A stretch of DNA of 64,000 nt from assembly GCA_009379825.1 (NCBI GenBank), contig WHTA01000003.1, forward strand, positions 1 through 64,000, read 5' to 3'. The position numbers and the translations under genes are program-made. Of this stretch, positions 43,162 through 53,685 are shown one piece after another. The DNA comes from Streptosporangiales bacterium (GTDB taxonomy: Bacteria > Actinomycetota > Actinomycetes > Streptosporangiales > WHST01). The notes beneath the pieces are model-generated. The model was not told where the DNA came from. It searched no databases and worked only from the letters and a program-made list of their open reading frames with translations. How positions within the stretch are numbered: the first letter of the stretch is position 1; each line of letters starts with the position of its first letter.

Positions 43162-43204
43162 GAATTCAGTTCAGCATGCTGTATTGAAGTCCAGGAGTGG
43201 TGGC

Positions 43205-43921
43205 ATGAGCGCAGCGAAGCAGCCGAGGAAGCGGCGGCTCGACGACCCGGACCGCACGGCGCGCGCCCGGATCAGGGACGCCGCGATCGAGCGCTTCGCC
43301 GCCGAGGGCGTGGCGGCCGCCAACCTCAAGGACATCGCCGCGGACGCGGGGGTGTCGACGCCGCTCGTCCTCCACCACTTCGGCTCGAAGGAGGGACTGC
43401 GCGTCGCCTGCGACGAGCACGTCGCGTCCGTGATCAGGACGCAGAAGCGGGCGGCGATGGTGGAAGGCAAGAACCTCGACCCGTTCCAGGCCATCCGCGA
43501 CGCGTACGAGGGCACGTCGGTGATCAAGTACCTCGCCACGACGCTCGCGGACGGTTCGCCACACGTGGACGAGTTCATCGACGAGATGATCGAGGACTCC
43601 ATCGAGTACATGGCCGAGGGCGTCGAGAACGGCATCCTCACGCCGACCGACAAGCCGCGGGAGCGGGCCATCGTGCTGGCCCTCTGGCAGTTCGGCGCGC
43701 TCGTCCTGCACGAGCATGCCAAGCGGCTGCTCGGGGTCGACCTCGCCAGCGGCCGCCCAGAAGACGCCCTCAGATGGGGCGCACTCAACGCGGAGCTCCT
43801 CGCCAAGGGCGTCATCACCGAGGACTTCTACGCAACCGTCCAAGAAACCATGGCGGACGCCGTACAGACCGCTGAACACGAAGCGACCACACCCACAGGC
43901 ACAGACCAGGAAGCGACATGA
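43205..43921 (+). CDS. TetR-family transcriptional regulator
   Basis: A 238-residue regulator. The helix-turn-helix domain (about residues 16-65) reads [48 protein letters not shown]. The C-terminal ligand domain is helical and includes [48 protein letters not shown], as in TetR proteins paired with drug-type ABC exporters. The ATG at 43205 follows AGGAG. It overlaps the ATPase gene by four bases (ATGA) and has a strong palindrome at its own promoter, so it very likely represses itself and the exporter. Confidence 0.92.
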   Translation: MSAAKQPRKRRLDDPDRTARARIRDAAIERFAAEGVAAANLKDIAADAGVSTPLVLHHFGSKEGLRVACDEHVASVIRTQKRAAMVEGKNLDPFQAIRDAYEGTSVIKYLATTLADGSPHVDEFIDEMIEDSIEYMAEGVENGILTPTDKPRERAIVLALWQFGALVLHEHAKRLLGVDLASGRPEDALRWGALNAELLAKGVITEDFYATVQETMADAVQTAEHEATTPTGTDQEAT

Positions 43922-44841
43922 CCACTGCCATCACCACCTCCGGACTGGTGAAGACCTTCGGGTCGACCCGGGCACTTGACGGGCTGGACCTGACCGTCGA
44001 CACCGGTGAGATCCACGGCTTCCTCGGCCCGAACGGGGCCGGGAAGTCCACCACCATTCGGGTGCTGCTCGGCATCCTGCGCGCCGACACCGGCACCGTG
44101 CGCATGCTGGGTGGCGATCCGTGGTCGGACGCGGTGTCGCTGCATCGGCGGTTGGCGTACGTGCCCGGCGACGTGGAGCTGTGGCCGAACCTCACCGGCG
44201 GCGAGGCGATCGACCTGCTCGGCCGGCTGCGCGGCCGGTTGGACAAGCGCAAGCGCGACGAGCTCGTCGAACGGTTCGACCTGGACCCGTCGAAGAAGGG
44301 GCGTACGTACTCGAAGGGCAACCGGCAGAAGGTCGCCATCGTCGCGGCGCTCGCGTCCGACGCCGAGCTGCTGCTGCTGGACGAGCCGACCGCCGGACTC
44401 GACCCGCTGATGGAGGTCGTCTTCCAGGACGTCATCCACGACGTTAAGGCCGCCGGCCGGACAGTGCTGCTGTCCAGCCACATCCTCGCGCAGGTGGAGA
44501 AGCTCGCCGACCGGATCAGCATCATCCGGCAGGGCAAGATCGTCCAGTCGGGGACGCTGGTGGAGATGCGCCACCTGACGCGCACGACCGTCGAGGCGAA
44601 CACCTCGAGCCCGGTGACCGGCCTCGAGCAGCTGCCCGGCGTACACGACGCCGAGGTGAGCGACGGCCGTGCCAGGTTCGCGGTGGACGGCAACCACCTC
44701 GACAGCGCGATCAAGCACCTCAGCGGGTTCGGCATCCGTGCACTCACCAGCCACCCGCCCACACTCGAGGAGCTCATGCTCCGGCACTACGGCGACGAGC
44801 TCGCCGCCAACGGGAGCAGCACCAACGGAGAGCCGAGATGA
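43918..44841 (+). CDS. ABC exporter ATPase (drug-resistance type)
   Basis: A 307-residue ATPase. Walker [10 protein letters not shown] is at residues 37-45 and Walker B LLLLDEP at 151-157. The signature motif is the variant YSKGNRQK (131-138) in place of LSGGQ, a form seen in other ATPases of this exporter type. The H loop is in [16 protein letters not shown]. The C-terminal 80 residues are the extra domain common in drug exporters. It pairs with the large permease that follows, overlapping it by four bases. Confidence 0.9.
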   Translation: MTTAITTSGLVKTFGSTRALDGLDLTVDTGEIHGFLGPNGAGKSTTIRVLLGILRADTGTVRMLGGDPWSDAVSLHRRLAYVPGDVELWPNLTGGEAIDLLGRLRGRLDKRKRDELVERFDLDPSKKGRTYSKGNRQKVAIVAALASDAELLLLDEPTAGLDPLMEVVFQDVIHDVKAAGRTVLLSSHILAQVEKLADRISIIRQGKIVQSGTLVEMRHLTRTTVEANTSSPVTGLEQLPGVHDAEVSDGRARFAVDGNHLDSAIKHLSGFGIRALTSHPPTLEELMLRHYGDELAANGSSTNGEPR

Positions 44842-46487
44842 CCGCAACCGCCACACCCACCCTCGGGCACACCACGCACCGAGCAGGTGGCAGCGTCCTC
44901 ACCGGGACGGGCACGCTGCTGCGGTTCGCGCTGCGGCGCGACCGCGTCCGCATCCCGGTGTGGCTCGGTGCCCTGACGCTCGGCACCCTGTGGCCGGCGG
45001 CCGCGTTCCCGCAGCTGTACGAGACCGCGGCCGAACGGCAGACCGCAGGCGACACCATGGCCACCCCGGCCGGGCTGGCGTTCACCGGGCCGGAGCACTA
45101 CCTCAGCGACTACCACTACGGGGCCATGCTGGGGCACCAGATGCTCGGCTTCGTGGCGATCCTCGTCGGGATCATGAGCGTGCTCATGATCACCAGGCAC
45201 ACCCGCACCGAGGAGGAGACCGGGCGCGCGGAGCTCGTCCGGGGCGGCGTCGTGGGCCGCCACGCACAGCTCGCGGCCGCGCTGATCCTCGCCGTCGCGG
45301 TGAACGTCGCGCTCGCGCTCCTGCTCGCCGGTAGCCTCGGCGCGCTCGACCTCGACGGGGTCACGTGGGAGGGGTCGCTGCTCTACGGAGCGGCCCACGC
45401 CGGGGCCGGCATCACGTTCGCGGGAGTCGCCGCGCTGACCGTACAGATCACCCCGCACTCAAGGGGTGCGTCCGGGATGGGCCTCGCCATCGTCGGGGCG
45501 GCGTACCTGGTCCGCGCGGCGGGCGACTCGGCGGGCAGCGACCTGTCGTGGGCCTCGCCGATCGGCTGGGCACAGCAGACGTTCCCATATCTCGACAACC
45601 GCTGGTGGCCGCTGCTGCTCAACCTCGGCGCGGCCATCGTGCTCGCCGGCATCGGGTTCGCGCTCAGCGTCCGCAGGGACGTCGGCGCGGGGCTGCGGGC
45701 GGCCAGACGTGGCCGGCCGGCGGCGACGCGTGCGCTCACCACGCCGTTCGGGTTCGCGCTGCGGCTGCACCGGGGCATGCTGATCGGGTTCGCGATCGGC
45801 ATGGCGGTGCTCGGCATGTCCTACGGGCCGTTCCTCGGCGACGTCGAGGAGATGTTCAAGGACATCGAGGTGTTCCAGCAGATGCAGACCGGCGGCACCA
45901 CGTTCGTGGACACGTTCCTCGGCATGATCATGCTAGTGCTGGCGATCGTGGCAGCGATCTACGCGGTGATCGCGACGTTGCGCACCCGTTCGGAGGAGAG
46001 CAGCGGCCGGGCCGAGCCGGTGCTCGCCACCGGGCTGTCGCGCACCAGGTGGCTCGGCAGCCACCTCACCGTGGCGCTGCTCGGCTCACCCGCCGTCCTG
46101 CTGCTCGGCGGGTTGACGCTCGCCGCGACGGGGACTCCCACGGTCGACGAGAACGAAGGTCTGTTCGTGGACATCGTGGTCGCCAGTGCCGCGTACATCC
46201 CCGCGCTCTGGGTGACGGCCGCGCTCGCGGTCGCGCTCGTCGGCTGGCTGCCACGCGCGGCCGCGGCGGCCTGGCTGGTCGTGGTGTACGGCGGGGTGGT
46301 CGGCTACTTCGGCGCCATCCTGCAGTTCCCCGACTGGATGCACGACCTGTCGCCGTTCGGGCACATCCCACGGCTACCGGTCGACGACTTCGAATGGACA
46401 CCATTGCTCGTGCTCACGGGGACCGCCGCCGCGCTGATCGCCGTAGGCATGTACGGGTTCCGCCGGCGCGACTTGGAGACCAAGTAG
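44838..46487 (+). CDS. ABC exporter permease, double-length (tetronasin/TnrB3-like)
   Basis: A 549-residue permease with 12 predicted helices in two similar halves; [31 protein letters not shown] and [33 protein letters not shown] are equivalent cytoplasmic segments of each half. This E-E-x-x-G-R-A-E pattern is typical of the actinomycete polyketide-antibiotic exporter family (TnrB3-like). With the ATPase it should export a hydrophobic compound, under TetR control. The operon ends here. Confidence 0.88.
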   Translation: MTATATPTLGHTTHRAGGSVLTGTGTLLRFALRRDRVRIPVWLGALTLGTLWPAAAFPQLYETAAERQTAGDTMATPAGLAFTGPEHYLSDYHYGAMLGHQMLGFVAILVGIMSVLMITRHTRTEEETGRAELVRGGVVGRHAQLAAALILAVAVNVALALLLAGSLGALDLDGVTWEGSLLYGAAHAGAGITFAGVAALTVQITPHSRGASGMGLAIVGAAYLVRAAGDSAGSDLSWASPIGWAQQTFPYLDNRWWPLLLNLGAAIVLAGIGFALSVRRDVGAGLRAARRGRPAATRALTTPFGFALRLHRGMLIGFAIGMAVLGMSYGPFLGDVEEMFKDIEVFQQMQTGGTTFVDTFLGMIMLVLAIVAAIYAVIATLRTRSEESSGRAEPVLATGLSRTRWLGSHLTVALLGSPAVLLLGGLTLAATGTPTVDENEGLFVDIVVASAAYIPALWVTAALAVALVGWLPRAAAAAWLVVVYGGVVGYFGAILQFPDWMHDLSPFGHIPRLPVDDFEWTPLLVLTGTAAALIAVGMYGFRRRDLETK

Positions 46488-46502
46488 CACCAGGCGGTCC
46501 GG

Positions 46503-46700
46503 TCACCGCGGCGCAGAGGCGCGCGCCGCGGTGACCACCACCGTGCGGTAGGACATAGTGAAGCTGCCACCGATCGCGTCGACGGCGGCCGGGTGAGCCC
46601 GCCGGTAGTGGGCAGGAACTCCAGCCACTGGTCCCTGGTGTACGGGCGCTGCCAGCCGAACTGCCACTGCGGCACTCGCCGGTACGTCTCGGCGACCTGC
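46503..46700 (-). pseudogene. SAM-dependent methyltransferase C-terminal remnant
   Basis: Two pieces of the end of a class I methyltransferase remain on the minus strand. The first reads PQWQFGWQRPYTRDQWLEFLPTTGGLTR; the second, in another frame, reads VDAIGGSFTMSYRTVVVTAARASAPR to a TGA at 46503-46505. In intact relatives these are joined by about 12-15 residues (typically LPP plus a helix), which are missing here. Nothing of the N-terminal SAM-binding domain is left. The upstream limit is approximate. It fills most of the interval between the exporter and recQ. Confidence 0.65.
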
Positions 46701-46829
46701 CGGTGGCGGTGCGGCTGCCCGGGTGGCGTGGGCATGCGCCCACTACAAGTAGGCGCCGCAGAGCCGGCGGCCGTACACAACATGGTGACCACGCTCCTCG
46801 GCGGCTTCGGTTCGGCTTAGGATCGCTGG

Positions 46830-49211
<2,382 letters not shown>

Positions 49212-49244
49212 GGCGCCAGCCTAGGGGGCGCGCGTTACCGTGAG

Positions 49245-49619
49245 GTGGTGCAGAAGCTCTACACGGTGCGCGAGGCGCAGGCGGTGCTCGACGGGCTGCG
49301 ACCGATCATCGAGGACGTCATCACCGTGCGCGCGGACACCGCGGAGCTCGGCGCGGCGTTGCAGCGCGGCGTCAACTCGCCGCTCGGCGGCCTCCCCGAG
49401 CTGAAGGCGTACCAGGCCCACCTGGACGAGCTGCTCTCCCAGGTCACCGCCGAGGAGCTGCAGGTGAAGGGGATCGCCCCCCTACTGCTGGACTTCCCCG
49501 CCGAACTGGACGGCGAGCAGGTGCTGCTGTGCTGGCTGGAAGGCGACACCGAGCTGGCCTGGTACCACCGCCTGGACGCCGGCTTCGCCGGCCGCCGCCG
49601 CCTCCCCGCGGACGCCTGA
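49245..49619 (+). CDS. DUF2203-family protein
   Basis: A 124-residue protein starting MVQKLYTVREAQAVLDGLRPIIEDV, helical in its first half, with the conserved end VKGIAPLLLDFPAELDGEQVLLCWLEGDTELAWYHRLDAGFAGRRRL. This is the DUF2203 pattern (L-x-D-F-P-A, L-C-W, Y-H-x-x-D-x-G-F-x-G-R). The start may be either of two adjacent GTG codons (49245 or 49248). Function is unknown. It is divergent from the GNAT gene. Confidence 0.85.
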   Translation: MVQKLYTVREAQAVLDGLRPIIEDVITVRADTAELGAALQRGVNSPLGGLPELKAYQAHLDELLSQVTAEELQVKGIAPLLLDFPAELDGEQVLLCWLEGDTELAWYHRLDAGFAGRRRLPADA

Positions 49620-49630
49620 CCCCGAACCCG

Positions 49631-50485
49631 TCAGTCGGCGGGTACGGCCTCTGCCAGGCCGGCCCAGGGGTGGTTGGTCGGGTACGGGGTGGAGCCTTCC
49701 GGGCAGTGCTGGGCGAAGTCGCAGTACCGGCACTGGGGCCCGGGCTGGGGTGGGAAGACCTCGTCGACCTCTGCGTCGGACAGGCCGGCGCGGAACTTGG
49801 CGTCGGCGGCTGCGGCCTCTGCGCCGATCTGCTCCGCGCGCCGCAGCTGGCGCTGCAGGGCGTGGTCGTCGTGCTCCCAGCCGAGCACCTCACCGGTCGG
49901 CAGGTGGTGCAGCTCGACCCGGTAACAGGGGCGCCGCAGCACCTGCCGGGTGCAGATCGCGTACAGCGCCAGCGCCATCGACCCGCGTGCGTCGTCGACG
50001 GTGAGCGCGTGCCTGCCGGTCTTGTAGTCGACCACCACCAGCTCGCCGTCGCGGTCGTCCAGCCGGTCGACCCGACCGGACAGCGCAAGCACCTGGGTGC
50101 GGGTGGCCACCACCCGCTCGATGCCGACCGGCTCGTCGTACGGGTCGAGCTCGGCGACGTAGTCGGCGACCATCTCCCGCGCCCGCGCGCGTACCTGCTC
50201 CGCCTGCTGGTCGTCGCGGAAACCCAGCGAGATCCAGCCCTGGTCGACCAGGCGCTGCGCGGCGTACGTGGTGCGCTGCTCGGGCGGCAGCCGCCACCAC
50301 GCGGCCAGCGCGCCGTGCACGCTCGCGCCGAGGGAGTTGTGCCCCCACGGCGGACCCTTCGGCGGCTGCGGCCGGTCCAGGTAGGTCATCCGGTAACGGC
50401 GCGGACAGTCGACCCAGGAGGCGAGCCGCGACGGCGTGCACGTGTACAGCCGCTGCGGCATGCCCTCGAAACCCAGTTGCCCCAT
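49631..50485 (-). CDS. RecB-like PD-(D/E)XK exonuclease with iron-sulfur-type cysteines
   Basis: A 284-residue single-domain nuclease of the RecB/Cas4-like family (PDDEXK_1). The catalytic core is LSGRVDRLDDRDGELVVVDYKTGRHAL, with the Asp and Asp-x-Lys; CPRRYRMTYL near the N-terminus and QCRYCDFAQHCPEG near the C-terminus supply the four cysteines that hold an iron-sulfur cluster in this family. It likely processes DNA ends. I start at the ATG at 50485 (MGQLGFEGMPQRLYTCTPSRLASW); a GTG at 50542 would add 19 residues and lie three bases from the upstream gene. No CRISPR genes are nearby. Confidence 0.87.
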   Translation of the reverse strand: MGQLGFEGMPQRLYTCTPSRLASWVDCPRRYRMTYLDRPQPPKGPPWGHNSLGASVHGALAAWWRLPPEQRTTYAAQRLVDQGWISLGFRDDQQAEQVRARAREMVADYVAELDPYDEPVGIERVVATRTQVLALSGRVDRLDDRDGELVVVDYKTGRHALTVDDARGSMALALYAICTRQVLRRPCYRVELHHLPTGEVLGWEHDDHALQRQLRRAEQIGAEAAAADAKFRAGLSDAEVDEVFPPQPGPQCRYCDFAQHCPEGSTPYPTNHPWAGLAEAVPAD

Positions 50486-50545
50486 CACGTCCACTCTGTC
50501 GGACGCCACCGACAACGTGCCAGGGCGCACCTTCGCGGACACGCC

Positions 50546-51211
50546 CTAGTGGCCGCGTTCCACCCAGTCCGCGTAGTCCTTCTCCTCGGTGCCGATGGTG
50601 GTCTCCTCGCCGTGGCCGGGCAGCACCCGGGTCTTGGCGGGCAGGCTCAGCAGCTCGTCGGAGATCGACGTGAGGATGGTGGGGAAGTCCGAGAACGAGC
50701 GGCCGGTCGCGCCAGGGCCACCCTTGAACAGGGTGTCGCCGGTGAACACGACGCCGAGGTCCTCGGCGTACAGGCAGATCGAGCCCGGCGAGTGCCCCGG
50801 GGTGTGCAGCACGGTCAACACGATGTCGGCGACCTCGAACGTCCCGCCGGGCTCGATGCTGATGTCCGGGCGCTGGTCCTCGTGCGTCATCTCCCACAGC
50901 CGCCGGTCACCGCGGTGCATGGCCACCGGCGCCTCGTCGCGTTCCGCGAGCTCGAGGGCCACGTTCACGTGGTCGTTGTGCCCGTGGGTGCAGATGACGG
51001 CGAGGATCTCCCTGTCACCGACCTGCTCCAGGATCGCCTCGGCGTGGTGTGCAGCATCGACGACGATGACCTCGTCGTTGTCACCGATGACGTACACGTT
51101 GTTCTCGACCTCGTGGTCTTCACCGTCGAGGGAGAAGACGCCCGAGGTCTCGATCTTCTCGATGCGGACCTTGGTCTTCTTCTCTTTGTCCTTGCCCTTG
51201 CCCCTGGCCAT
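50546..51211 (-). CDS. Metallo-beta-lactamase-fold hydrolase of the mycothiol formaldehyde pathway
   Basis: A 221-residue glyoxalase II-type hydrolase. The metal motif THGHNDHVN gives H76, H78, D80 and H81; LHTPGHSPGS supplies the next histidine, FTGDTLF the bridging aspartate, and PGHGEETTIG the last histidine. The first 14 residues are very basic (K/R). It lies 16 bases downstream of mycothiol-dependent formaldehyde dehydrogenase, the usual pairing in actinomycetes, where the hydrolase is thought to release mycothiol from its formyl thioester; the role follows from context. Confidence 0.88.
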   Translation of the reverse strand: MARGKGKDKEKKTKVRIEKIETSGVFSLDGEDHEVENNVYVIGDNDEVIVVDAAHHAEAILEQVGDREILAVICTHGHNDHVNVALELAERDEAPVAMHRGDRRLWEMTHEDQRPDISIEPGGTFEVADIVLTVLHTPGHSPGSICLYAEDLGVVFTGDTLFKGGPGATGRSFSDFPTILTSISDELLSLPAKTRVLPGHGEETTIGTEEKDYADWVERGH

Positions 51212-51227
51212 GTCGACCGGCTACCTC

Positions 51228-52313
51228 TCAGAACGTAACCACTGAGCGGAGCACATTACCGTGCTCCATGCGCGCGAACGCATCCTCCACCCCGTCGAGC
51301 GGGATGGTCTCCGTCACGAAGTCCTGCAGCGGCAGCCTGCCCTGCTGGAACAGGTCGATCAGCATCGGGAAGTCACGGGACGGCAGGCAGTCGCCGTACC
51401 AGGACGACTTCACCGCGCCACCGCGGCCGAACACGTCGATCATCGACAGCTCGATGGTCATCTTCGGGTCGGGGACGCCGACCAGCACGACCACGCCGGC
51501 GAGGTCGCGGGCGTAGAACGCCTGGGTGAACGTCTCCGGCCGGCCGACCGCCTCGATCACCACGTCGGCGCCGTTGCCTCCGGTCAGCCCCCTGATCTCC
51601 TCGACCGGGTCGGCGGCCTTCGAGTTGACGGTGTGCGTGGCGCCGAACTGCTTCGCCCACTCCAGCTTGCGGTCGTCCACGTCCACGGCGATGATCCGGC
51701 GGGCACCGGCCAGGCGGGCGCCCGCGATGGCGGCGTCGCCGACGCCGCCGCAGCCGATCACCGCGACCGAGTCGCCGCGCCCGACGCCGCCGGTGTTGAT
51801 CGCCGCGCCGATGCCGGCCATCACGCCGCAGCCGAGCAGGCCGGCGACGGTGGCAGGCGCGTCCGGGTCGACCTTCGTGCACTGGCCGGCGGCGACCAGG
51901 GTCAGCTCCGCGAACGCGCCGATGCCGAGCGCGGGCGCGAGCTCCGTACCGTCGGCCAGCGTCATCGGCTGGCTGGCGTTGTGCGTCGCGAAGCAGTACC
52001 AGGGCCGGCCGCGCTTGCAGGCACGGCAGTCACCGCACACCGCCCGCCAGTTCAGGATCACGAAGTCGCCCGGCTCGACGCTGGTGACGTCCGGCCCGAC
52101 GGACTCGACCACGCCGGCGGCCTCGTGCCCGAGCAGGAACGGGAACTTGTCCTCGATCGCGCCCTCGCGGTAGTGCAAGTCGGTGTGGCAGACGCCGCAC
52201 GCCTGTACCTTCACCCGGGCCTCCCCCGGCCCCGGCTCTGGGACCACGATGGTCTCCACGGAAACCGGCTGCTTCTCCCCCGTCGCCACGACTGCACGTA
52301 CTCGCTCCGGCAT
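51228..52313 (-). CDS. mscR: S-(hydroxymethyl)mycothiol dehydrogenase
   Basis: A 361-residue zinc-dependent alcohol dehydrogenase of class III, NAD/mycothiol type. Catalytic-zinc residues are C42 and H63-E64 (GHEAAG), structural-zinc cysteines are C93, C96, C99 and C107, and the Rossmann motif is [19 protein letters not shown]. The sequence ([25 protein letters not shown]) is that of mycothiol-dependent formaldehyde dehydrogenase. It oxidises the formaldehyde-mycothiol adduct. The ATG at 52313 is preceded by AAAGGGG; upstream residues do not belong. Its presence implies a mycothiol-making actinomycete. Confidence 0.93.
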   Translation of the reverse strand: MPERVRAVVATGEKQPVSVETIVVPEPGPGEARVKVQACGVCHTDLHYREGAIEDKFPFLLGHEAAGVVESVGPDVTSVEPGDFVILNWRAVCGDCRACKRGRPWYCFATHNASQPMTLADGTELAPALGIGAFAELTLVAAGQCTKVDPDAPATVAGLLGCGVMAGIGAAINTGGVGRGDSVAVIGCGGVGDAAIAGARLAGARRIIAVDVDDRKLEWAKQFGATHTVNSKAADPVEEIRGLTGGNGADVVIEAVGRPETFTQAFYARDLAGVVVLVGVPDPKMTIELSMIDVFGRGGAVKSSWYGDCLPSRDFPMLIDLFQQGRLPLQDFVTETIPLDGVEDAFARMEHGNVLRSVVTF

Positions 52314-52667
52314 GATCGACCCCTTTGCCATTCGCCTAGCTCTCCACGCGACCGTCACATGGTACGGGGCGGACCAACGCGCTGAACGGCTCGCCTCACC
52401 GTGTGTCATGCCCGCCGGCCAACCGGACATATGCCGCTCCACCGAGCGCACGCCAACAGCGACAACATCTGGCACACGCGGCAACTACGCTCCGCCGCAT
52501 CGGACCTGCGTCGATGCGACAGCCCGGCAGCGGCGCGGGTATCGTGGCCGATCGGTACCGGTCCGGACCGCAGGGGGCGACGGCGACCGGCCGATCGAAG
52601 GCGGTTCCTCTGGGCGACCACGGTGGGGGTGGGTCGTACGGGGCGTCTTACAAGGGGGAAAGAAAGC
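52314..52667. other. 354-nt intergenic interval, no gene seen
   Basis: This divergent interval lies between the mycothiol-dependent dehydrogenase and the M29-like gene. Short open frames on both strands are Arg/Pro-rich and unlike coding sequence. It must hold both promoters, but I see no clear operator. Only the ribosome-binding site AAGGGGGAA at 52652-52660 is evident. Confidence 0.5.
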
Positions 52668-53621
52668 GTGCTGACGCTGGAAGAAGGTGCACAGCGCACC
52701 GTCTCGTACACGGGGATACGCGCCGACGAGCGCGTGCTCGTTCTCTACGACGACGTGTCCAACGCGGGGCCTGCGTGGGCACTGCGGCGCGCGGCGACGG
52801 CTGGCGGCGCCAACGCGCACGTGCGCTACCTCGACCGCGGCAGCCGCGACGACGGCGGTGACGCCCTCGACGCCATCGTGGACGAGCTGGTCGACCTCGA
52901 CGTCGTCATCGCCTTCACCCGCGGCACGGTGGTGCCGAGCGCAGCCGCCGTCACCGCCGTCTCGCACGGCGCCCGGGTGTACGCGATGGCCGGCGCCAGC
53001 GAACGTACGCTCACCCAGGGCCCGCTCGAAGCCGACTTCGGCGCGCTGGCGACGGCGGGCAACTTCCTCGCCGAACGGCTGAGCGACGCCACCCATGCGG
53101 AGCTCTACACGCCGGCCGGCACCAGGCTCACCATGTCGCTGGCCGGCCGGCGCGGCATCCTGAACCCGCCGAGCCGGCCGCAGCCAGGGGTGTACCGGTT
53201 CCCGTACGCCGGTGTCGTCATCGCGCCGGTCGAGGAGTCCGTACACGGCACCGTCGTGATCGACGCCGGCCCCGGCGTCGGCGCCGCGCCCACCACGCTC
53301 ACCATCGAACGCGGCCTGGTCACCGGCGGCGCGGCGGGCACCGCGCTCGCGGATCTCGTCGCTGCCGACATCGCCGCGGCCAACCGGGTGGGCATGGTCG
53401 GCTTCGGCATGAACCCCGCGGCCAGCCTGCAGGGCCCCGCGTACGAGCACACGGCGGTCGCGGGCACCGGTCACCTCGCGTTCGGCCCGAACGGTGGCAT
53501 CGGCGGTGGGCAGCACCACGGCAGGTACGTCGAGCTCGGCTACGCGAAGCCGTCGCTGTTCCTCAACGGCACGCAGGTCATGCGCGCGGGCGTCATCGAG
53601 TCCGCGCTCACCGTCTCGTAG
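52668..53621 (+). CDS. M29-aminopeptidase-like / NicX-like metalloenzyme
   Basis: A 317-residue protein starting with GTG at 52668 after AAGGGGGAA. The C-terminal half shows the pattern shared by M29 aminopeptidases and 2,5-dihydroxypyridine dioxygenase-like (NicX) proteins: a central APVEESVHGTVVIDAGPG with the metal-ligand glutamate and histidine region, then EHTAVAGTGHLAFGPNGGIGGGQHHGRYVELGYAKPSLFLNGTQV. The N-terminal half is the usual helical/alpha-beta part (GIRADERVLVLYDDVSNAGP). The fold assignment is good, but peptidase and ring-cleaving roles cannot be separated by eye. It stands alone and converges on valS. Confidence 0.7.
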   Translation: MLTLEEGAQRTVSYTGIRADERVLVLYDDVSNAGPAWALRRAATAGGANAHVRYLDRGSRDDGGDALDAIVDELVDLDVVIAFTRGTVVPSAAAVTAVSHGARVYAMAGASERTLTQGPLEADFGALATAGNFLAERLSDATHAELYTPAGTRLTMSLAGRRGILNPPSRPQPGVYRFPYAGVVIAPVEESVHGTVVIDAGPGVGAAPTTLTIERGLVTGGAAGTALADLVAADIAAANRVGMVGFGMNPAASLQGPAYEHTAVAGTGHLAFGPNGGIGGGQHHGRYVELGYAKPSLFLNGTQVMRAGVIESALTVS

Positions 53622-53685
53622 CCTCGATCCTTCATCACCAGCGCCTGGCCGGGTGAGTCGTAGGTCAGCCGCACGAGGCCGGTGA

